DNA from: Clostridium swellfunianum
GTDB taxonomy: Bacteria > Bacillota > Clostridia > Clostridiales > Clostridiaceae
Length of the DNA: 64,000 nucleotides
Direction of reading: 5' to 3'
Assembly: GCF_023656515.1 (NCBI RefSeq)
Contig: NZ_JAMOFV010000006.1
Coordinates: 1,961,243 to 2,025,242 of the forward strand
In this document: positions 34,852 to 43,289 of the stretch, one piece after another
Layout: each line of letters starts with the position of its first letter
How positions within the stretch are numbered: the stretch's first letter is position 1
Position numbers and translations under genes: made by a program
The notes under the pieces: generated by a model
The model's input: only the letters and a program-made list of their open reading frames with translations
Told to the model about the DNA's origin: nothing
Databases searched by the model: none

Positions 34852-36684
34852 TTATTGCTTAACTTCAGACCATATATCATCATAAAGCTTTATAGAATCC
34901 CCTATATCCTTAAGATGTTCCCCATTTTTAATGTCCGTCTCAGGGGGATATATTGCTTCATCCTTTAATATCTCCTCACCTATATATGGGTAAGCGGCCT
35001 TATTAGGATTTCCGTATGGGAATTCTTTCGAAATTTCTGCACTTATCTCTGGCTCCATTATAAAGTTTATAAATAGCTCTGCAGCTCTTATATTCTTCGC
35101 ATCTTTTGGTATAACAAAGTTATCCTGTTGGAGGAATAAACCTTCCTTTGGAATAACCATTTTCACGCCATTCTTTTCCCTTTTAGCAAGACTTCCCTCA
35201 GCGCCCCATGCGAAAATTACTTTTGCCTCTCCATTTATAAGCATTGTCTTTGGACTATCGCTGTCATAAGCCTTTACATTTGCCTGAAGTTTTTTAAGTT
35301 CTTCCTTTGCTTGATACAGTGCATTTTTATCAACTTCATTCATGGAATAACCTAGTTTTTTAAGCGCCATTCCTATTATTATTCTCTCGTCATCAAGAAG
35401 TGTAATAGCTCCTTTAAGTTCAGGTTTCCAAAGGTCTGCGTAGGAGGTTATTGTACCCTCTGGAACTTTTGTACTGTCTACAGCAATAATTCCGGCAGTC
35501 CACATGTAAGGAATACTATATTTGTTTCCTTTGTCATAGGATTGATCCATAAATTCATTTCCCATATTTTTAAGATTCCAAAGGTTTTCCTTGTTAAGTT
35601 CTTCAAGAAGATTCTGTTTCTTCATTATCTCAACCATATAGTCGCTTGCTACGGTTAAATCATATTGTGATCCTCCTGCCATGATTTTCGCTAGCATTTC
35701 TTCATTGGAAGAAAAGGTTGAGTAATTTACCTTTATATTATAGGTTTGTTCAAATTTATCTATAACAGACTGAGGCAGATACTCCGACCAATTAAATACA
35801 TTAAGCACCTGTTTTTCACCTTTGGACTGTTTTGCAAGAACCCACATTCCTCCGCTTGCTCCACCAGCCATAATTGTTATCGCTGTAAGTACAGCTCCAA
35901 CTTTTTTCATGTTTATATTTGCTTTTCTAAGAGCTAAAGCAAAACCAACTATTATCAAAGTAACCAGCATTATTATAGTAGAGAGTGCATTTATTTCTGG
36001 TGTTACACCAAACTTAACCATTGAAAACACCTTAAGTGGTAAAGTCATACTGTTTGGACCAGCTACAAAAAAGCTTATAATCATATCATCTAGAGACAAT
36101 GTAAAAGCAAGAAGCCCTCCTGCTATGACGCCTGGTGCTATTATAGGAAGTGTTACAGCAAAGAAGGTCTGCATCGGTGTTGCGCCTAAATCCATAGCTG
36201 CTTCTTCAACGGATTTGTCGAAGCCATCAAGCCTTGCTCTTACAACAGCTACCACATATGATACGCTGAAGGTAACGTGAGCAAGAATCAAAGTACCTAT
36301 GCCCATCGAAAATTTCGCCGTTGAAAAAAAGGCCAAAAGCGCTATACCCATTACTATTTCTGGTATAACCAACGGAATATATAGCATTCCATCAACTAGA
36401 CTTTTTCCTTTAAAGTTGTATCTGTACATTCCAACTGCTGCCAAAGTTCCGATCATAACTGAAAGTATTGTACTTGCTACAGCTATGAGCAGGCTGTTCT
36501 TCATAGCTTCCAGTATGCCGACATTACTTGCGAGGCTTTTATACCACTTTAGGCTGAATCCTGTCCACACTGCATTAAGCTTTGAATCATTAAAAGAAAA
36601 TATCACAAGGACTATTATGGGGATATATAAAAACATATACATTAAAAATGCATAAAGTTTGCTGAATATGCCTCTCTTTTTCAC
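34852..36684 (-). CDS. potC: PotC-PotD fusion: polyamine ABC permease joined to its substrate-binding protein
   Basis: A 610-residue fusion. Residues 1 to about 265 are a PotC-type permease with about six membrane helices and the ABC coupling motif EEAAMDLGATPMQTFFAVTLP. A further hydrophobic segment (about 272-292) tethers the second part, a PotD-type spermidine/putrescine-binding protein (NVFNWSEYLPQSVIDKFE, YDLTVASDYMVEIM, AAYPYIGEEI). The binding domain is thus fixed to the membrane outside. Third gene of the potA, potB, potCD operon; 3 bases separate it from potB. Such fusions are known in some Firmicutes. Confidence 0.92.
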   Translation of the reverse strand: MKKRGIFSKLYAFLMYMFLYIPIIVLVIFSFNDSKLNAVWTGFSLKWYKSLASNVGILEAMKNSLLIAVASTILSVMIGTLAAVGMYRYNFKGKSLVDGMLYIPLVIPEIVMGIALLAFFSTAKFSMGIGTLILAHVTFSVSYVVAVVRARLDGFDKSVEEAAMDLGATPMQTFFAVTLPIIAPGVIAGGLLAFTLSLDDMIISFFVAGPNSMTLPLKVFSMVKFGVTPEINALSTIIMLVTLIIVGFALALRKANINMKKVGAVLTAITIMAGGASGGMWVLAKQSKGEKQVLNVFNWSEYLPQSVIDKFEQTYNIKVNYSTFSSNEEMLAKIMAGGSQYDLTVASDYMVEIMKKQNLLEELNKENLWNLKNMGNEFMDQSYDKGNKYSIPYMWTAGIIAVDSTKVPEGTITSYADLWKPELKGAITLLDDERIIIGMALKKLGYSMNEVDKNALYQAKEELKKLQANVKAYDSDSPKTMLINGEAKVIFAWGAEGSLAKREKNGVKMVIPKEGLFLQQDNFVIPKDAKNIRAAELFINFIMEPEISAEISKEFPYGNPNKAAYPYIGEEILKDEAIYPPETDIKNGEHLKDIGDSIKLYDDIWSEVKQ

Positions 36685-36687
36685 AAC

Positions 36688-37599
36688 CTATAACACCCCC
36701 ATCTTTTCTTTTGTTCCACCACTCTTTGTATTGTATGCAATGACTACAACCATAATGAGAATCAAGACTACTGAAATAGCTGACCCCAATGGCCAGTTTC
36801 TAGCTGTAAGAAATTGATTTTTAATAAGATTGCTCATAAGCACAACCTTGCTGCCTCCCATAAGATCTGTTATAAAAAACAAGCCTAATGCTGGTATAAA
36901 GACGAGCATTGAACCTGACATTATTCCACTCTTTGTTAACGGAAGAGTTACCTTTAAAAACGCTTTTAAGGGAGAAGCTCCTAAATCTGCTGCAGCTTCA
37001 ATAAGCCTTTTGTCTAGTTTTTCTATGGAAGCGTATAAAGGAAGCACCATAAACGGAAACATCATATATGTCATTCCTATCATTACAGCTGTGTTATTAT
37101 ATAAAAGCTTTAACGGCTCTGATATAAGGTGCAGCTTTAGTAGATAAGCATTGATTATACCTTCACTTCTCAAAAGTATAATCATAGAATAAGTTCTAAC
37201 CAATGAATTGGTGAAGAACGGAAGTATTATTAATAAAAGCAAAAGTGGTTTATACTTCTTGCCTGACCTTGCCACAATGAAAGCAAAAGGGTATCCAAAT
37301 ATAAGGCAAAAGAGGGTTGAAGAAATTGCGACTAATAGAGAGTTTAAAAAAATCCTTGTATACAATGGATTGATAAGACTTTTGTAACTCTCAAAAGTAA
37401 ATGTGTATACTATATCTCCAGTTTCTCCTCTAGTACAAAAACTTATAGCAACGATAAACACTACAGGAATAACGAAAAATGCTATCATCCATGCAGCTAC
37501 AGGAAAAAGCGTAGCCAAAACTCCATAGTTTTTCCTTAATGCAGGTCTTTCTCCTCTAATAGGCTTATTTATTGATATCGCTTTATTATTGAATATCAT
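36688..37599 (-). CDS. potB: Polyamine ABC transporter permease PotB
   Basis: A 303-residue permease with about six membrane helices. The coupling loop IEAAADLGASPLKAFLKVTLP and the helix AWMIAFFVIPVVFIVAISF are typical of PotB. The ATG overlaps the potA stop by four bases (ATGA), so translation is coupled. Substrate (spermidine and putrescine) is inferred from the PotABCD family resemblance. Confidence 0.93.
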   Translation of the reverse strand: MIFNNKAISINKPIRGERPALRKNYGVLATLFPVAAWMIAFFVIPVVFIVAISFCTRGETGDIVYTFTFESYKSLINPLYTRIFLNSLLVAISSTLFCLIFGYPFAFIVARSGKKYKPLLLLLIILPFFTNSLVRTYSMIILLRSEGIINAYLLKLHLISEPLKLLYNNTAVMIGMTYMMFPFMVLPLYASIEKLDKRLIEAAADLGASPLKAFLKVTLPLTKSGIMSGSMLVFIPALGLFFITDLMGGSKVVLMSNLIKNQFLTARNWPLGSAISVVLILIMVVVIAYNTKSGGTKEKMGVL

Positions 37600-38684
37600 C
37601 CCTTCATCACCACCGAATGCTCAGATTTCCAAGTAAGGACTACTTCTTTATTATTTTTTTCAATATTAAGATGGTTGTCTATTGGTTCATTAACAGTTAT
37701 TAACTTTCCATTTCCAAGCTCAATAACTGTTTTATATGAAGTGCCCGTATAAATTCTATCCTTAAGGCTTCCCTTAAGATAAACTTCACCTTCATGCGAT
37801 AAATAACTAAGCTTAATTCTCTCAGGCCTTACCGCAACACTTACTTCTTCGCCTAAGGTTAGATTTCCTGCTGAAACCTTTATACAATCAAATTGGTTTC
37901 CAAGCCTTAAGAATGCGCTGCCATTTTCAACAGCAGTAACCTTTCCTTCCAAAAGATTCGTATCTCCGATAAAATCAGCAACAAATCTTGTCACGGGTCT
38001 TTCATAAATCTCATCTGGAGCACCGAGCTGCTCGATTACACCATCTCTCATAACTACTATTCTATCTGACATTGTTAGGGCTTCTTCCTGGTCATGGGTA
38101 ACAAATATAAAAGTTATGCCCAATCTCTTCTGGAGATGCTTAAGTTCCAGCTGCATCTGCTTTCGAAGTTTTTGGTCAAGGGCACCCAGTGGTTCATCTA
38201 AAAGCAGCACTTTGGGATTGTTAACAACCGCTCTTGCAATTGCAACACGCTGCATCTGACCGCCGCTAAGCTGAGAAGGCATTCTTTTTTCATAGCCTTC
38301 TAATTGAATCATCTTTAACATTGCCGAAACTCTTTCTCTTATTTCTGTTTTTGAAACCTTCTTCATCTTGAGCCCAAAAGCAATGTTATCGAAAATATTC
38401 ATATGAGGAAAAAGTGCATAATTTTGAAATACCGTATTTACACACCTTTCATGTGGTGATATATCCGTTACATCTTCACCATCGATGATGACTCTACCGC
38501 TTGTTGGCTGTTCAAAACCAGCAAGCATACGAAGTGTAGTAGTCTTTCCACATCCACTAGGTCCGAGTAATGTTAAAAACTCACCTTTTCTAACATTGAG
38601 GTTTAAGTTTTTTACAACTGCTGCCTCTGATCCATCAAACTTTTTGCAGATATCTGCAAGCTGAATTAAAGCTTCCCCTGTCAC
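37596..38684 (-). CDS. potA: Polyamine ABC transporter ATP-binding protein PotA
   Basis: The 362-residue ATPase of a spermidine/putrescine importer. Walker A is GPSGCGKTT, the ABC signature LSGGQMQR, Walker B VLLLDEP followed by LGALD, the switch histidine in FVTHDQEE, and a C-terminal TOBE domain (about 280-360). It begins with a GTG at 38684 preceded by AAGGAG. First gene of the operon; a leader with a terminator hairpin lies before it at 38727-38813. Confidence 0.94.
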   Translation of the reverse strand: MTGEALIQLADICKKFDGSEAAVVKNLNLNVRKGEFLTLLGPSGCGKTTTLRMLAGFEQPTSGRVIIDGEDVTDISPHERCVNTVFQNYALFPHMNIFDNIAFGLKMKKVSKTEIRERVSAMLKMIQLEGYEKRMPSQLSGGQMQRVAIARAVVNNPKVLLLDEPLGALDQKLRKQMQLELKHLQKRLGITFIFVTHDQEEALTMSDRIVVMRDGVIEQLGAPDEIYERPVTRFVADFIGDTNLLEGKVTAVENGSAFLRLGNQFDCIKVSAGNLTLGEEVSVAVRPERIKLSYLSHEGEVYLKGSLKDRIYTGTSYKTVIELGNGKLITVNEPIDNHLNIEKNNKEVVLTWKSEHSVVMKG

Positions 38685-38726
38685 ACCGTAACAACTCCTT
38701 TAAAATGAATTATTAATTTTTGCAAA

Positions 38727-38770
38727 TAAAAAAAATCTTCCACTAGTCTTGTACCAGCTGAGAAGATTTT
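38727..38770 (-). terminator. Terminator in the potA leader
   Basis: AAAATCTTC and GAAGATTTT arms (38732-38740 with 38762-38770). On the minus strand a run of eight T follows. The loop can form an inner stem (CTGGT with ACTAG). It lies about 45 bases before the potA start, so most transcripts would stop before potA unless something intervenes. Confidence 0.75.
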
Positions 38771-38824
38771 ATTAATTAGGTGATTATAATAATGCGTGTC
38801 CACTGCATATTTATAACCAAATTT
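38771..38824 (-). promoter_or_regulatory. Unassigned structured leader before potA, possible riboswitch
   Basis: From the predicted transcript start to the terminator, about 50 bases of leader include the segment GTGGACACGC, then a short A/T run before the hairpin. The promoter, short leader, terminator layout is that of an attenuator or small riboswitch. From memory it resembles the guanidine-IV (mepA) class layout, but I could not confirm the class. Confidence 0.4.
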
Positions 38825-38853
38825 AATATAGCACATATTGGATAACATTTCAA
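38825..38853 (-). promoter_or_regulatory. Promoter of the pot operon
   Basis: TTGAAA (complement of 38848-38853), 17 bases, TATATT (complement of 38825-38830). Confidence 0.65.
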
Positions 38854-39152
38854 ATACTTTTTTAAAGATTTTCAAAAAAATTTTTTTTAACAATACCTTT
38901 GAAAATCATGTGCCTCAATGCCTAAATCAAATGCATCCTATATAAGCAAGACAGAGTTTCATAAATCGTTTACATGGTTTTTAATTTCATATTCTGTATT
39001 ATAATTATATACATCAAATTTTTTTCATAAATAATATACACTATATGTATAATTATTCGAAATTTATTAAATTATTATAATGTATATTTTACCTCAAATG
39101 ACAAATGCTAAAATAAATATAAATTTTAATTTAAAATAGGAGAATATATAAT
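38854..39152. other. A+T-rich intergenic region
   Basis: Between the pot promoter and the FAD-Rieske gene. It should hold that gene's promoter, but no clear -35/-10 pair, riboswitch or open frame stands out. AGGAG is present just before the ATG at 39153. Confidence 0.45.
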
Positions 39153-40718
39153 ATGAGCACTTATAAGCATCTTACAAACAATCCTCTTTCCTATTGGATA
39201 GCATCAACTCCCAGAACAGACTATCCTGTTTTGAATCAAGACTTAAAAGTTGATTCAGTGATAGTTGGCGGAGGCATGGTTGGAATTACTGCAGCCTACC
39301 TGCTTAAAAAGCAAGGACTTAATGTAGCCGTCCTTGAAGCAGACAGAATTGTAATGAATACGACGGGACATACTACTGCAAAAATAACCTCTCAGCATGG
39401 ACTAGTTTACAATAAATACAATATAGAATTTGGAGAGGAAATAACAAGACAGTATGCAGAGGCTAACGAATACGCAATAAAATTTATGTCAGATTTGATT
39501 ACGGAAGAAAAAATTGACTGTGATTTTTCTTGGCAGCCTTCCTATGTTTACACTCACACAACCGAATATGCAGACGTGATTAAAAGTGAAGCAGATATTG
39601 CTTCAAAAATTGGAATAAAGGCATCTTATGTGGAGGAACTTCCTCTTCCTTTTAAAGTATTAGCAGCAGTCAAATTCGAAAATCAGGCACAGTTCCACCC
39701 AAGAAAATACCTTCTTCATTTAGCAACTAAGATTCATGGTAATGGCAGCTTTATATTTGAAGGCACAAGAGCAATAGATGTAGAAGAAGGAACTTTGGTA
39801 AGGGTTAAAACAGATAGTGGCTTCACTGTAACCGCAGACAACTTAATAATAGCCTCGCACTTCCCCTTCTACGATGGAATGGGTTTGTACTTTACAAGAA
39901 TATATCCAGAGCGCTCCTATCTTATGGGGGTTAGAGTCAAAGAGAAATTCCCAGGCGGGATGTACATAACGGCAGAAGATCCAGGCCGTTCGTTGCGTTC
40001 CCAGCCTTTTGAAGACGGAGACCTTGTTATTGTTGGCGGAGAGCATCATAAGACAGCACACGACGGTGATACCATGAAGCACTATGAGGCTTTAAGAGAC
40101 TTTGCTGAGAATACCTACAGTATTATAGACATACCATACAGATGGTCTGCTCAGGATTACCATGCTATGGACGGACTTCGCTATATCGGCCGTCTAACCT
40201 CAAGAACACCAAACATCTATGTTGGAACGGCCTTCGGCAAATGGGGGATGACAAACAGTACTGTAGCCGGAATTATGATTAAAGATCTCATTATAAAAGG
40301 TGAAAACCCTTGGACTGAAGCTTATAGTCCTCAAAGGTTTACTCCAGCTGCTTCCTATAAGACCTTTACAACTCAAAACTTAAATGTAGCAAAGGAGCTT
40401 TTCAAGCACAAATTTGAAGAACTTCCTGAAACAGCTGAGTTAAAGCATGGTGAAGCAAAGGTTTTACGTCATGAAGGACACAGAATCGGTGCTTATAAGG
40501 ATGAATCAGGCAAACTTCACGTAGTAGATACAACCTGTACACACATGGGATGCGAAGTTGAATGGAACTCCGCAGAAAAATCATGGGATTGCCCATGCCA
40601 CGGCTCTCGTTTTTCCTATACAGGGGATATTGTTGAGGGTCCAGCTATGCATCCTCTTCACTACTACAGCGATGGCTATGATGGAGAAAAAAATAAGATA
40701 GATCCTAATATACTTTAA
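39153..40718 (+). CDS. FAD-dependent oxidoreductase with C-terminal Rieske [2Fe-2S] domain (YhfW-like)
   Basis: A 521-residue two-domain protein. Residues 1 to about 400 are a DAO-type flavoprotein with the FAD fold SVIVGGGMVGITAAYLL and GHTTAKITSQHG. The C-terminal about 100 residues are a Rieske domain, with cluster ligands in CTHMGC and CPCHGSRF (Cys-His in each). It resembles Bacillus YhfW. It should pass electrons between FAD and the cluster; the substrate is unknown. It has no signal peptide, so it is cytoplasmic. Monocistronic with its own terminator. Confidence 0.9.
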   Translation: MSTYKHLTNNPLSYWIASTPRTDYPVLNQDLKVDSVIVGGGMVGITAAYLLKKQGLNVAVLEADRIVMNTTGHTTAKITSQHGLVYNKYNIEFGEEITRQYAEANEYAIKFMSDLITEEKIDCDFSWQPSYVYTHTTEYADVIKSEADIASKIGIKASYVEELPLPFKVLAAVKFENQAQFHPRKYLLHLATKIHGNGSFIFEGTRAIDVEEGTLVRVKTDSGFTVTADNLIIASHFPFYDGMGLYFTRIYPERSYLMGVRVKEKFPGGMYITAEDPGRSLRSQPFEDGDLVIVGGEHHKTAHDGDTMKHYEALRDFAENTYSIIDIPYRWSAQDYHAMDGLRYIGRLTSRTPNIYVGTAFGKWGMTNSTVAGIMIKDLIIKGENPWTEAYSPQRFTPAASYKTFTTQNLNVAKELFKHKFEELPETAELKHGEAKVLRHEGHRIGAYKDESGKLHVVDTTCTHMGCEVEWNSAEKSWDCPCHGSRFSYTGDIVEGPAMHPLHYYSDGYDGEKNKIDPNIL

Positions 40719-40750
40719 TTAAGGTTCTATTATGAAACTTCAGTGCCAGC

Positions 40751-40789
40751 AAAAAGACTATGCCAGCAATACCGACATAGTCTTTTTTA
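40751..40789. terminator. Terminator of the FAD-Rieske gene
   Basis: AAAAAGACTATG (40751-40762) pairs with CATAGTCTTTTT (40776-40787), followed by T. It also touches the end of the convergent small gene. Confidence 0.82.
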
Positions 40790-41056
40790 TTTATCAATAT
40801 CCAATTCTTCTACAATAAATCTATCAAAATCAATGCATTCCATAAAATTATGTTCATTAAAGATTGTTTTGCTTCTCTTATTATACTCCTCCATATTTGT
40901 AGGAAGCCAATAAGGCTTTTGAATATCAAATTTATTACAAAGATCATTAATGCAAGCCTTTAAATTTTCTTGATAACTTCCTTCCATATCAGCGCTAACA
41001 ACGGCATCCTTTATAATTTTGCCACCTTTCATTATGCGGCCCCAAATTTTAACCAT
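40787..41056 (-). CDS. Small conserved hypothetical protein, family not recognised
   Basis: An 89-residue soluble protein beginning MVKIWGRIMKGGKI, with two cysteines (in KACINDLCNKF) and an acidic C-terminus. The ATG at 41056 has GGAGG 5 bases before it; the ATG 12 bases upstream overlaps that site. The early KIIKDAVVSADMEGS pattern and the regular spacing suggest a folded domain. Neither the sequence nor its neighbours give a function. Confidence 0.6.
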   Translation of the reverse strand: MVKIWGRIMKGGKIIKDAVVSADMEGSYQENLKACINDLCNKFDIQKPYWLPTNMEEYNKRSKTIFNEHNFMECIDFDRFIVEELDIDK

Positions 41057-41122
41057 TCTTGCCTCCATATACTATATAATATCTAATTATATAGCATAAT
41101 TCTTAAAGTCAAAAGCATTTTA

Positions 41123-42214
41123 TTATTTTTTCATTCCATCTAGAACTATAGGCACTTCTTTTATTCCATTCCCATTTTTAACTTTTAATATAACTTTTCC
41201 ACCTTCTCCCGCTTCATTTAAAGCTTCCTTAAGTTCTATAGCTGTATTTATTGGTTTTCCATTAACAGAAATTATAGCATCACCTTTTTGAATTCCTGCT
41301 CTTGAAGCACAGCCTCCGTCCTTACAGTCAAAAACAAATACTCCTTCACTTATAGTAAAATCAAAGATTTTTCCAAGTTCCTTGTCAAAGCTTTGAAGAC
41401 CTATGTTTGGAGCACCGTAATTGCCTCCTGAAGAAACCTTAGCGATAACAGGCTTGACAACATTAATTGGTACAGCAAAGCCCATGCCTTCGGCTGTTAT
41501 AACTTTAACTGTATTTATGCCAACTACCTGCCCATTTGCATTTATTAGTGGACCACCGCTATTCCCTGGATTTATAGAAGCATCGGTCTGAAGCAATCCT
41601 TCCATAAAAACTCCCTTTTCTACTTCAATAGTTCTGTTCATAGCGCTTATAATGCCTGCTGTTACAGTCCTTTGAAAGGTAAGTCCCAAGGGATTTCCTA
41701 TGGCAATAGCATCCTGACCAACTCGAACTGCCTTTGAATCTCCAAGTGGTGCTGCAGTAATCCTATCAGCATTTATTTTAACTATAGCCAAGTCAAGTAC
41801 CGAATCTGCCCATACAGTCTGCCCTCTAACATCTCTGCCATCAAATAGCGAAACCATTAAACTATCTGCATTTCCAGCCACATGGTTGTTGGTCAATATA
41901 TACCCTTTTTCGCTGACAATAACTCCAGAACCTACTCCTTCAGTTCTCTGATTCTGGCTGTATAAATCCTTAGTGACCCTTGTGGTAGTTATTCCTACAA
42001 CTGAAGGCGATAGTTTTTCTGCAACCATGGTTATAGCTGTGTTATCCATAGCAGCTGTTCTTCCAATCTGAGGTGCAGAAGTATTTTCAAATCCTGCCCT
42101 CTGGTTATTTTTTTCATATTCATCTGTTGCGCAGCCTGAAACTATTAAAACTATAAACATAATATGACACAATATAACTTCTCTAACAAGCTTTCTATGT
42201 TTAATCAAATTCAT
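41123..42214 (-). CDS. HtrA/DegP-type serine protease with PDZ domain, lipoprotein
   Basis: A 363-residue extracytoplasmic protease. The signal ends at the lipobox IVSGC, so it is probably a lipoprotein. The trypsin-like domain has His in LTNNHVAG, Asp in VLDLAIVKI and Ser in NPGNSGGPL. A single PDZ domain (about 270-360; ISVNGKPINTAIELKEAL) follows. It degrades or refolds damaged envelope proteins. Monocistronic; no stress-operator sequence was evident upstream. Confidence 0.92.
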   Translation of the reverse strand: MNLIKHRKLVREVILCHIMFIVLIVSGCATDEYEKNNQRAGFENTSAPQIGRTAAMDNTAITMVAEKLSPSVVGITTTRVTKDLYSQNQRTEGVGSGVIVSEKGYILTNNHVAGNADSLMVSLFDGRDVRGQTVWADSVLDLAIVKINADRITAAPLGDSKAVRVGQDAIAIGNPLGLTFQRTVTAGIISAMNRTIEVEKGVFMEGLLQTDASINPGNSGGPLINANGQVVGINTVKVITAEGMGFAVPINVVKPVIAKVSSGGNYGAPNIGLQSFDKELGKIFDFTISEGVFVFDCKDGGCASRAGIQKGDAIISVNGKPINTAIELKEALNEAGEGGKVILKVKNGNGIKEVPIVLDGMKK

Positions 42215-42286
42215 ATCTTACACCTCTGTTCACTAAGATTATTTAATCACTAGTAGTATTAGCAAAGTTAGGGGTATAAAATACAA

Positions 42287-42324
42287 AGGCTATGCTTTAT
42301 GAATACTATTTTAAAGCATAGCCT
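42287..42324 (-). terminator. Terminator of the TtcA-like gene
   Basis: A 13-base perfect stem (42287-42299 with 42312-42324) and T-rich sequence after it on the minus strand. Confidence 0.75.
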
Positions 42325-42333
42325 ATAATCAAT

Positions 42334-43215
42334 CTATTCTTTGTCGTAAATATCAAGAAATGAGTATTTATTTTCGCCTTGCTTCCATCCAAGTATGGCA
42401 TCCATATTTACATTTGTTGCTGCTCTAAAAATGGACTTATCTACATCGTCAAAATTTTTCTTCAATTCTTTAATAAGAGCCTTAATCTCATAACGCTTGT
42501 TTCCAATCTTCTTAGCAGCTACCATGCATGCACAATTTAAAGGCCAAATTCCGGCATTTTGAGTAAAACGCTCTATATAAAGTTCATCTACATAAAACAA
42601 TGGTCTTATAAGCTCCATATTTTCAAAATTATCAGCTTTCAGCTTTGGCATCATAGTACTAAAATTACCTGTATATAAAACATTTAAAAGAGTAGTCTCT
42701 ATAACATCGTTAAAATGATGACCTAAAGCCACCTTATTACAGCCAAGCTCTTGAGCTTTTGAGTATAATGCTCCACGTCTCATCTTAGCACACATATAGC
42801 ACGGATAATCCTTTGCAATTTTATCAACTACTTCAAAGATTCCTGAATTATAAATTGTTAGCGGAATACCAAGATAGTTGCAATTGTCTATTAGAAGTTC
42901 CCTAATATTTTCGTGGTACCCAGGATCAGCACAAATAAATTCCAAATCAAACTTTACTTTGCTATGTCTATGAAGCAGCTGAAAAAGCTTTGCCATAAGA
43001 AGACTGTCCTTTCCTCCGGATACTGCAACCGCAACTTTATCACCATCCTTTAGAAGTTCGTAATCATTTATTGCCTTTATAAATTTCGCCCATATATGTT
43101 TTCTATAAGTTTTAGTTAAACCTTTTTCTATTTCTTCCAGTGGTTTTCTCTCATTAAAGGGAACTAATATTTCACATCCATTCCCTGCTATGCTATTTGT
43201 TTCTTCACTGTTCAT
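42334..43215 (-). CDS. TtcA/TilS-type PP-loop ATPase, putative tRNA thiolation enzyme
   Basis: A 293-residue N-type ATP pyrophosphatase. The PP-loop is AVSGGKDSLL, and a CxxC pair lies in YPCYMCAKMRRG, with GHHFNDVIETTLLN after it; this is the TtcA layout, in which cysteines hold an iron-sulfur cluster and 2-thiocytidine 32 is made in tRNA. A late NCACM adds further cysteines. Whether it thiolates C32 is not certain from sequence. I start it at the ATG at 43215 with AAGGGAG before it; a GTG 21 bases upstream overlaps that site. Confidence 0.83.
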   Translation of the reverse strand: MNSEETNSIAGNGCEILVPFNERKPLEEIEKGLTKTYRKHIWAKFIKAINDYELLKDGDKVAVAVSGGKDSLLMAKLFQLLHRHSKVKFDLEFICADPGYHENIRELLIDNCNYLGIPLTIYNSGIFEVVDKIAKDYPCYMCAKMRRGALYSKAQELGCNKVALGHHFNDVIETTLLNVLYTGNFSTMMPKLKADNFENMELIRPLFYVDELYIERFTQNAGIWPLNCACMVAAKKIGNKRYEIKALIKELKKNFDDVDKSIFRAATNVNMDAILGWKQGENKYSFLDIYDKE

Positions 43216-43289
43216 TTGTTCACTCTCCCTTAACACAAAAATTATAGCATCTTTTCTTGCTTTTGTCTTTGGAAGGTGATAGAAAAATG

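Noticed and set aside
35822-36280. 152-residue plus-strand frame inside potCD
   Set aside because: Lies entirely opposite the permease part of potCD; its composition is the mirror of membrane helices.
38700-38813. T-box leader before potA
   Set aside because: No AGGGUGGNACCGCG-type antiterminator or specifier loop is present.
38681-38893. 70-residue minus-strand frame upstream of potA
   Set aside because: It spans the pot promoter, leader and terminator, and has no ribosome-binding site; the region is regulatory.
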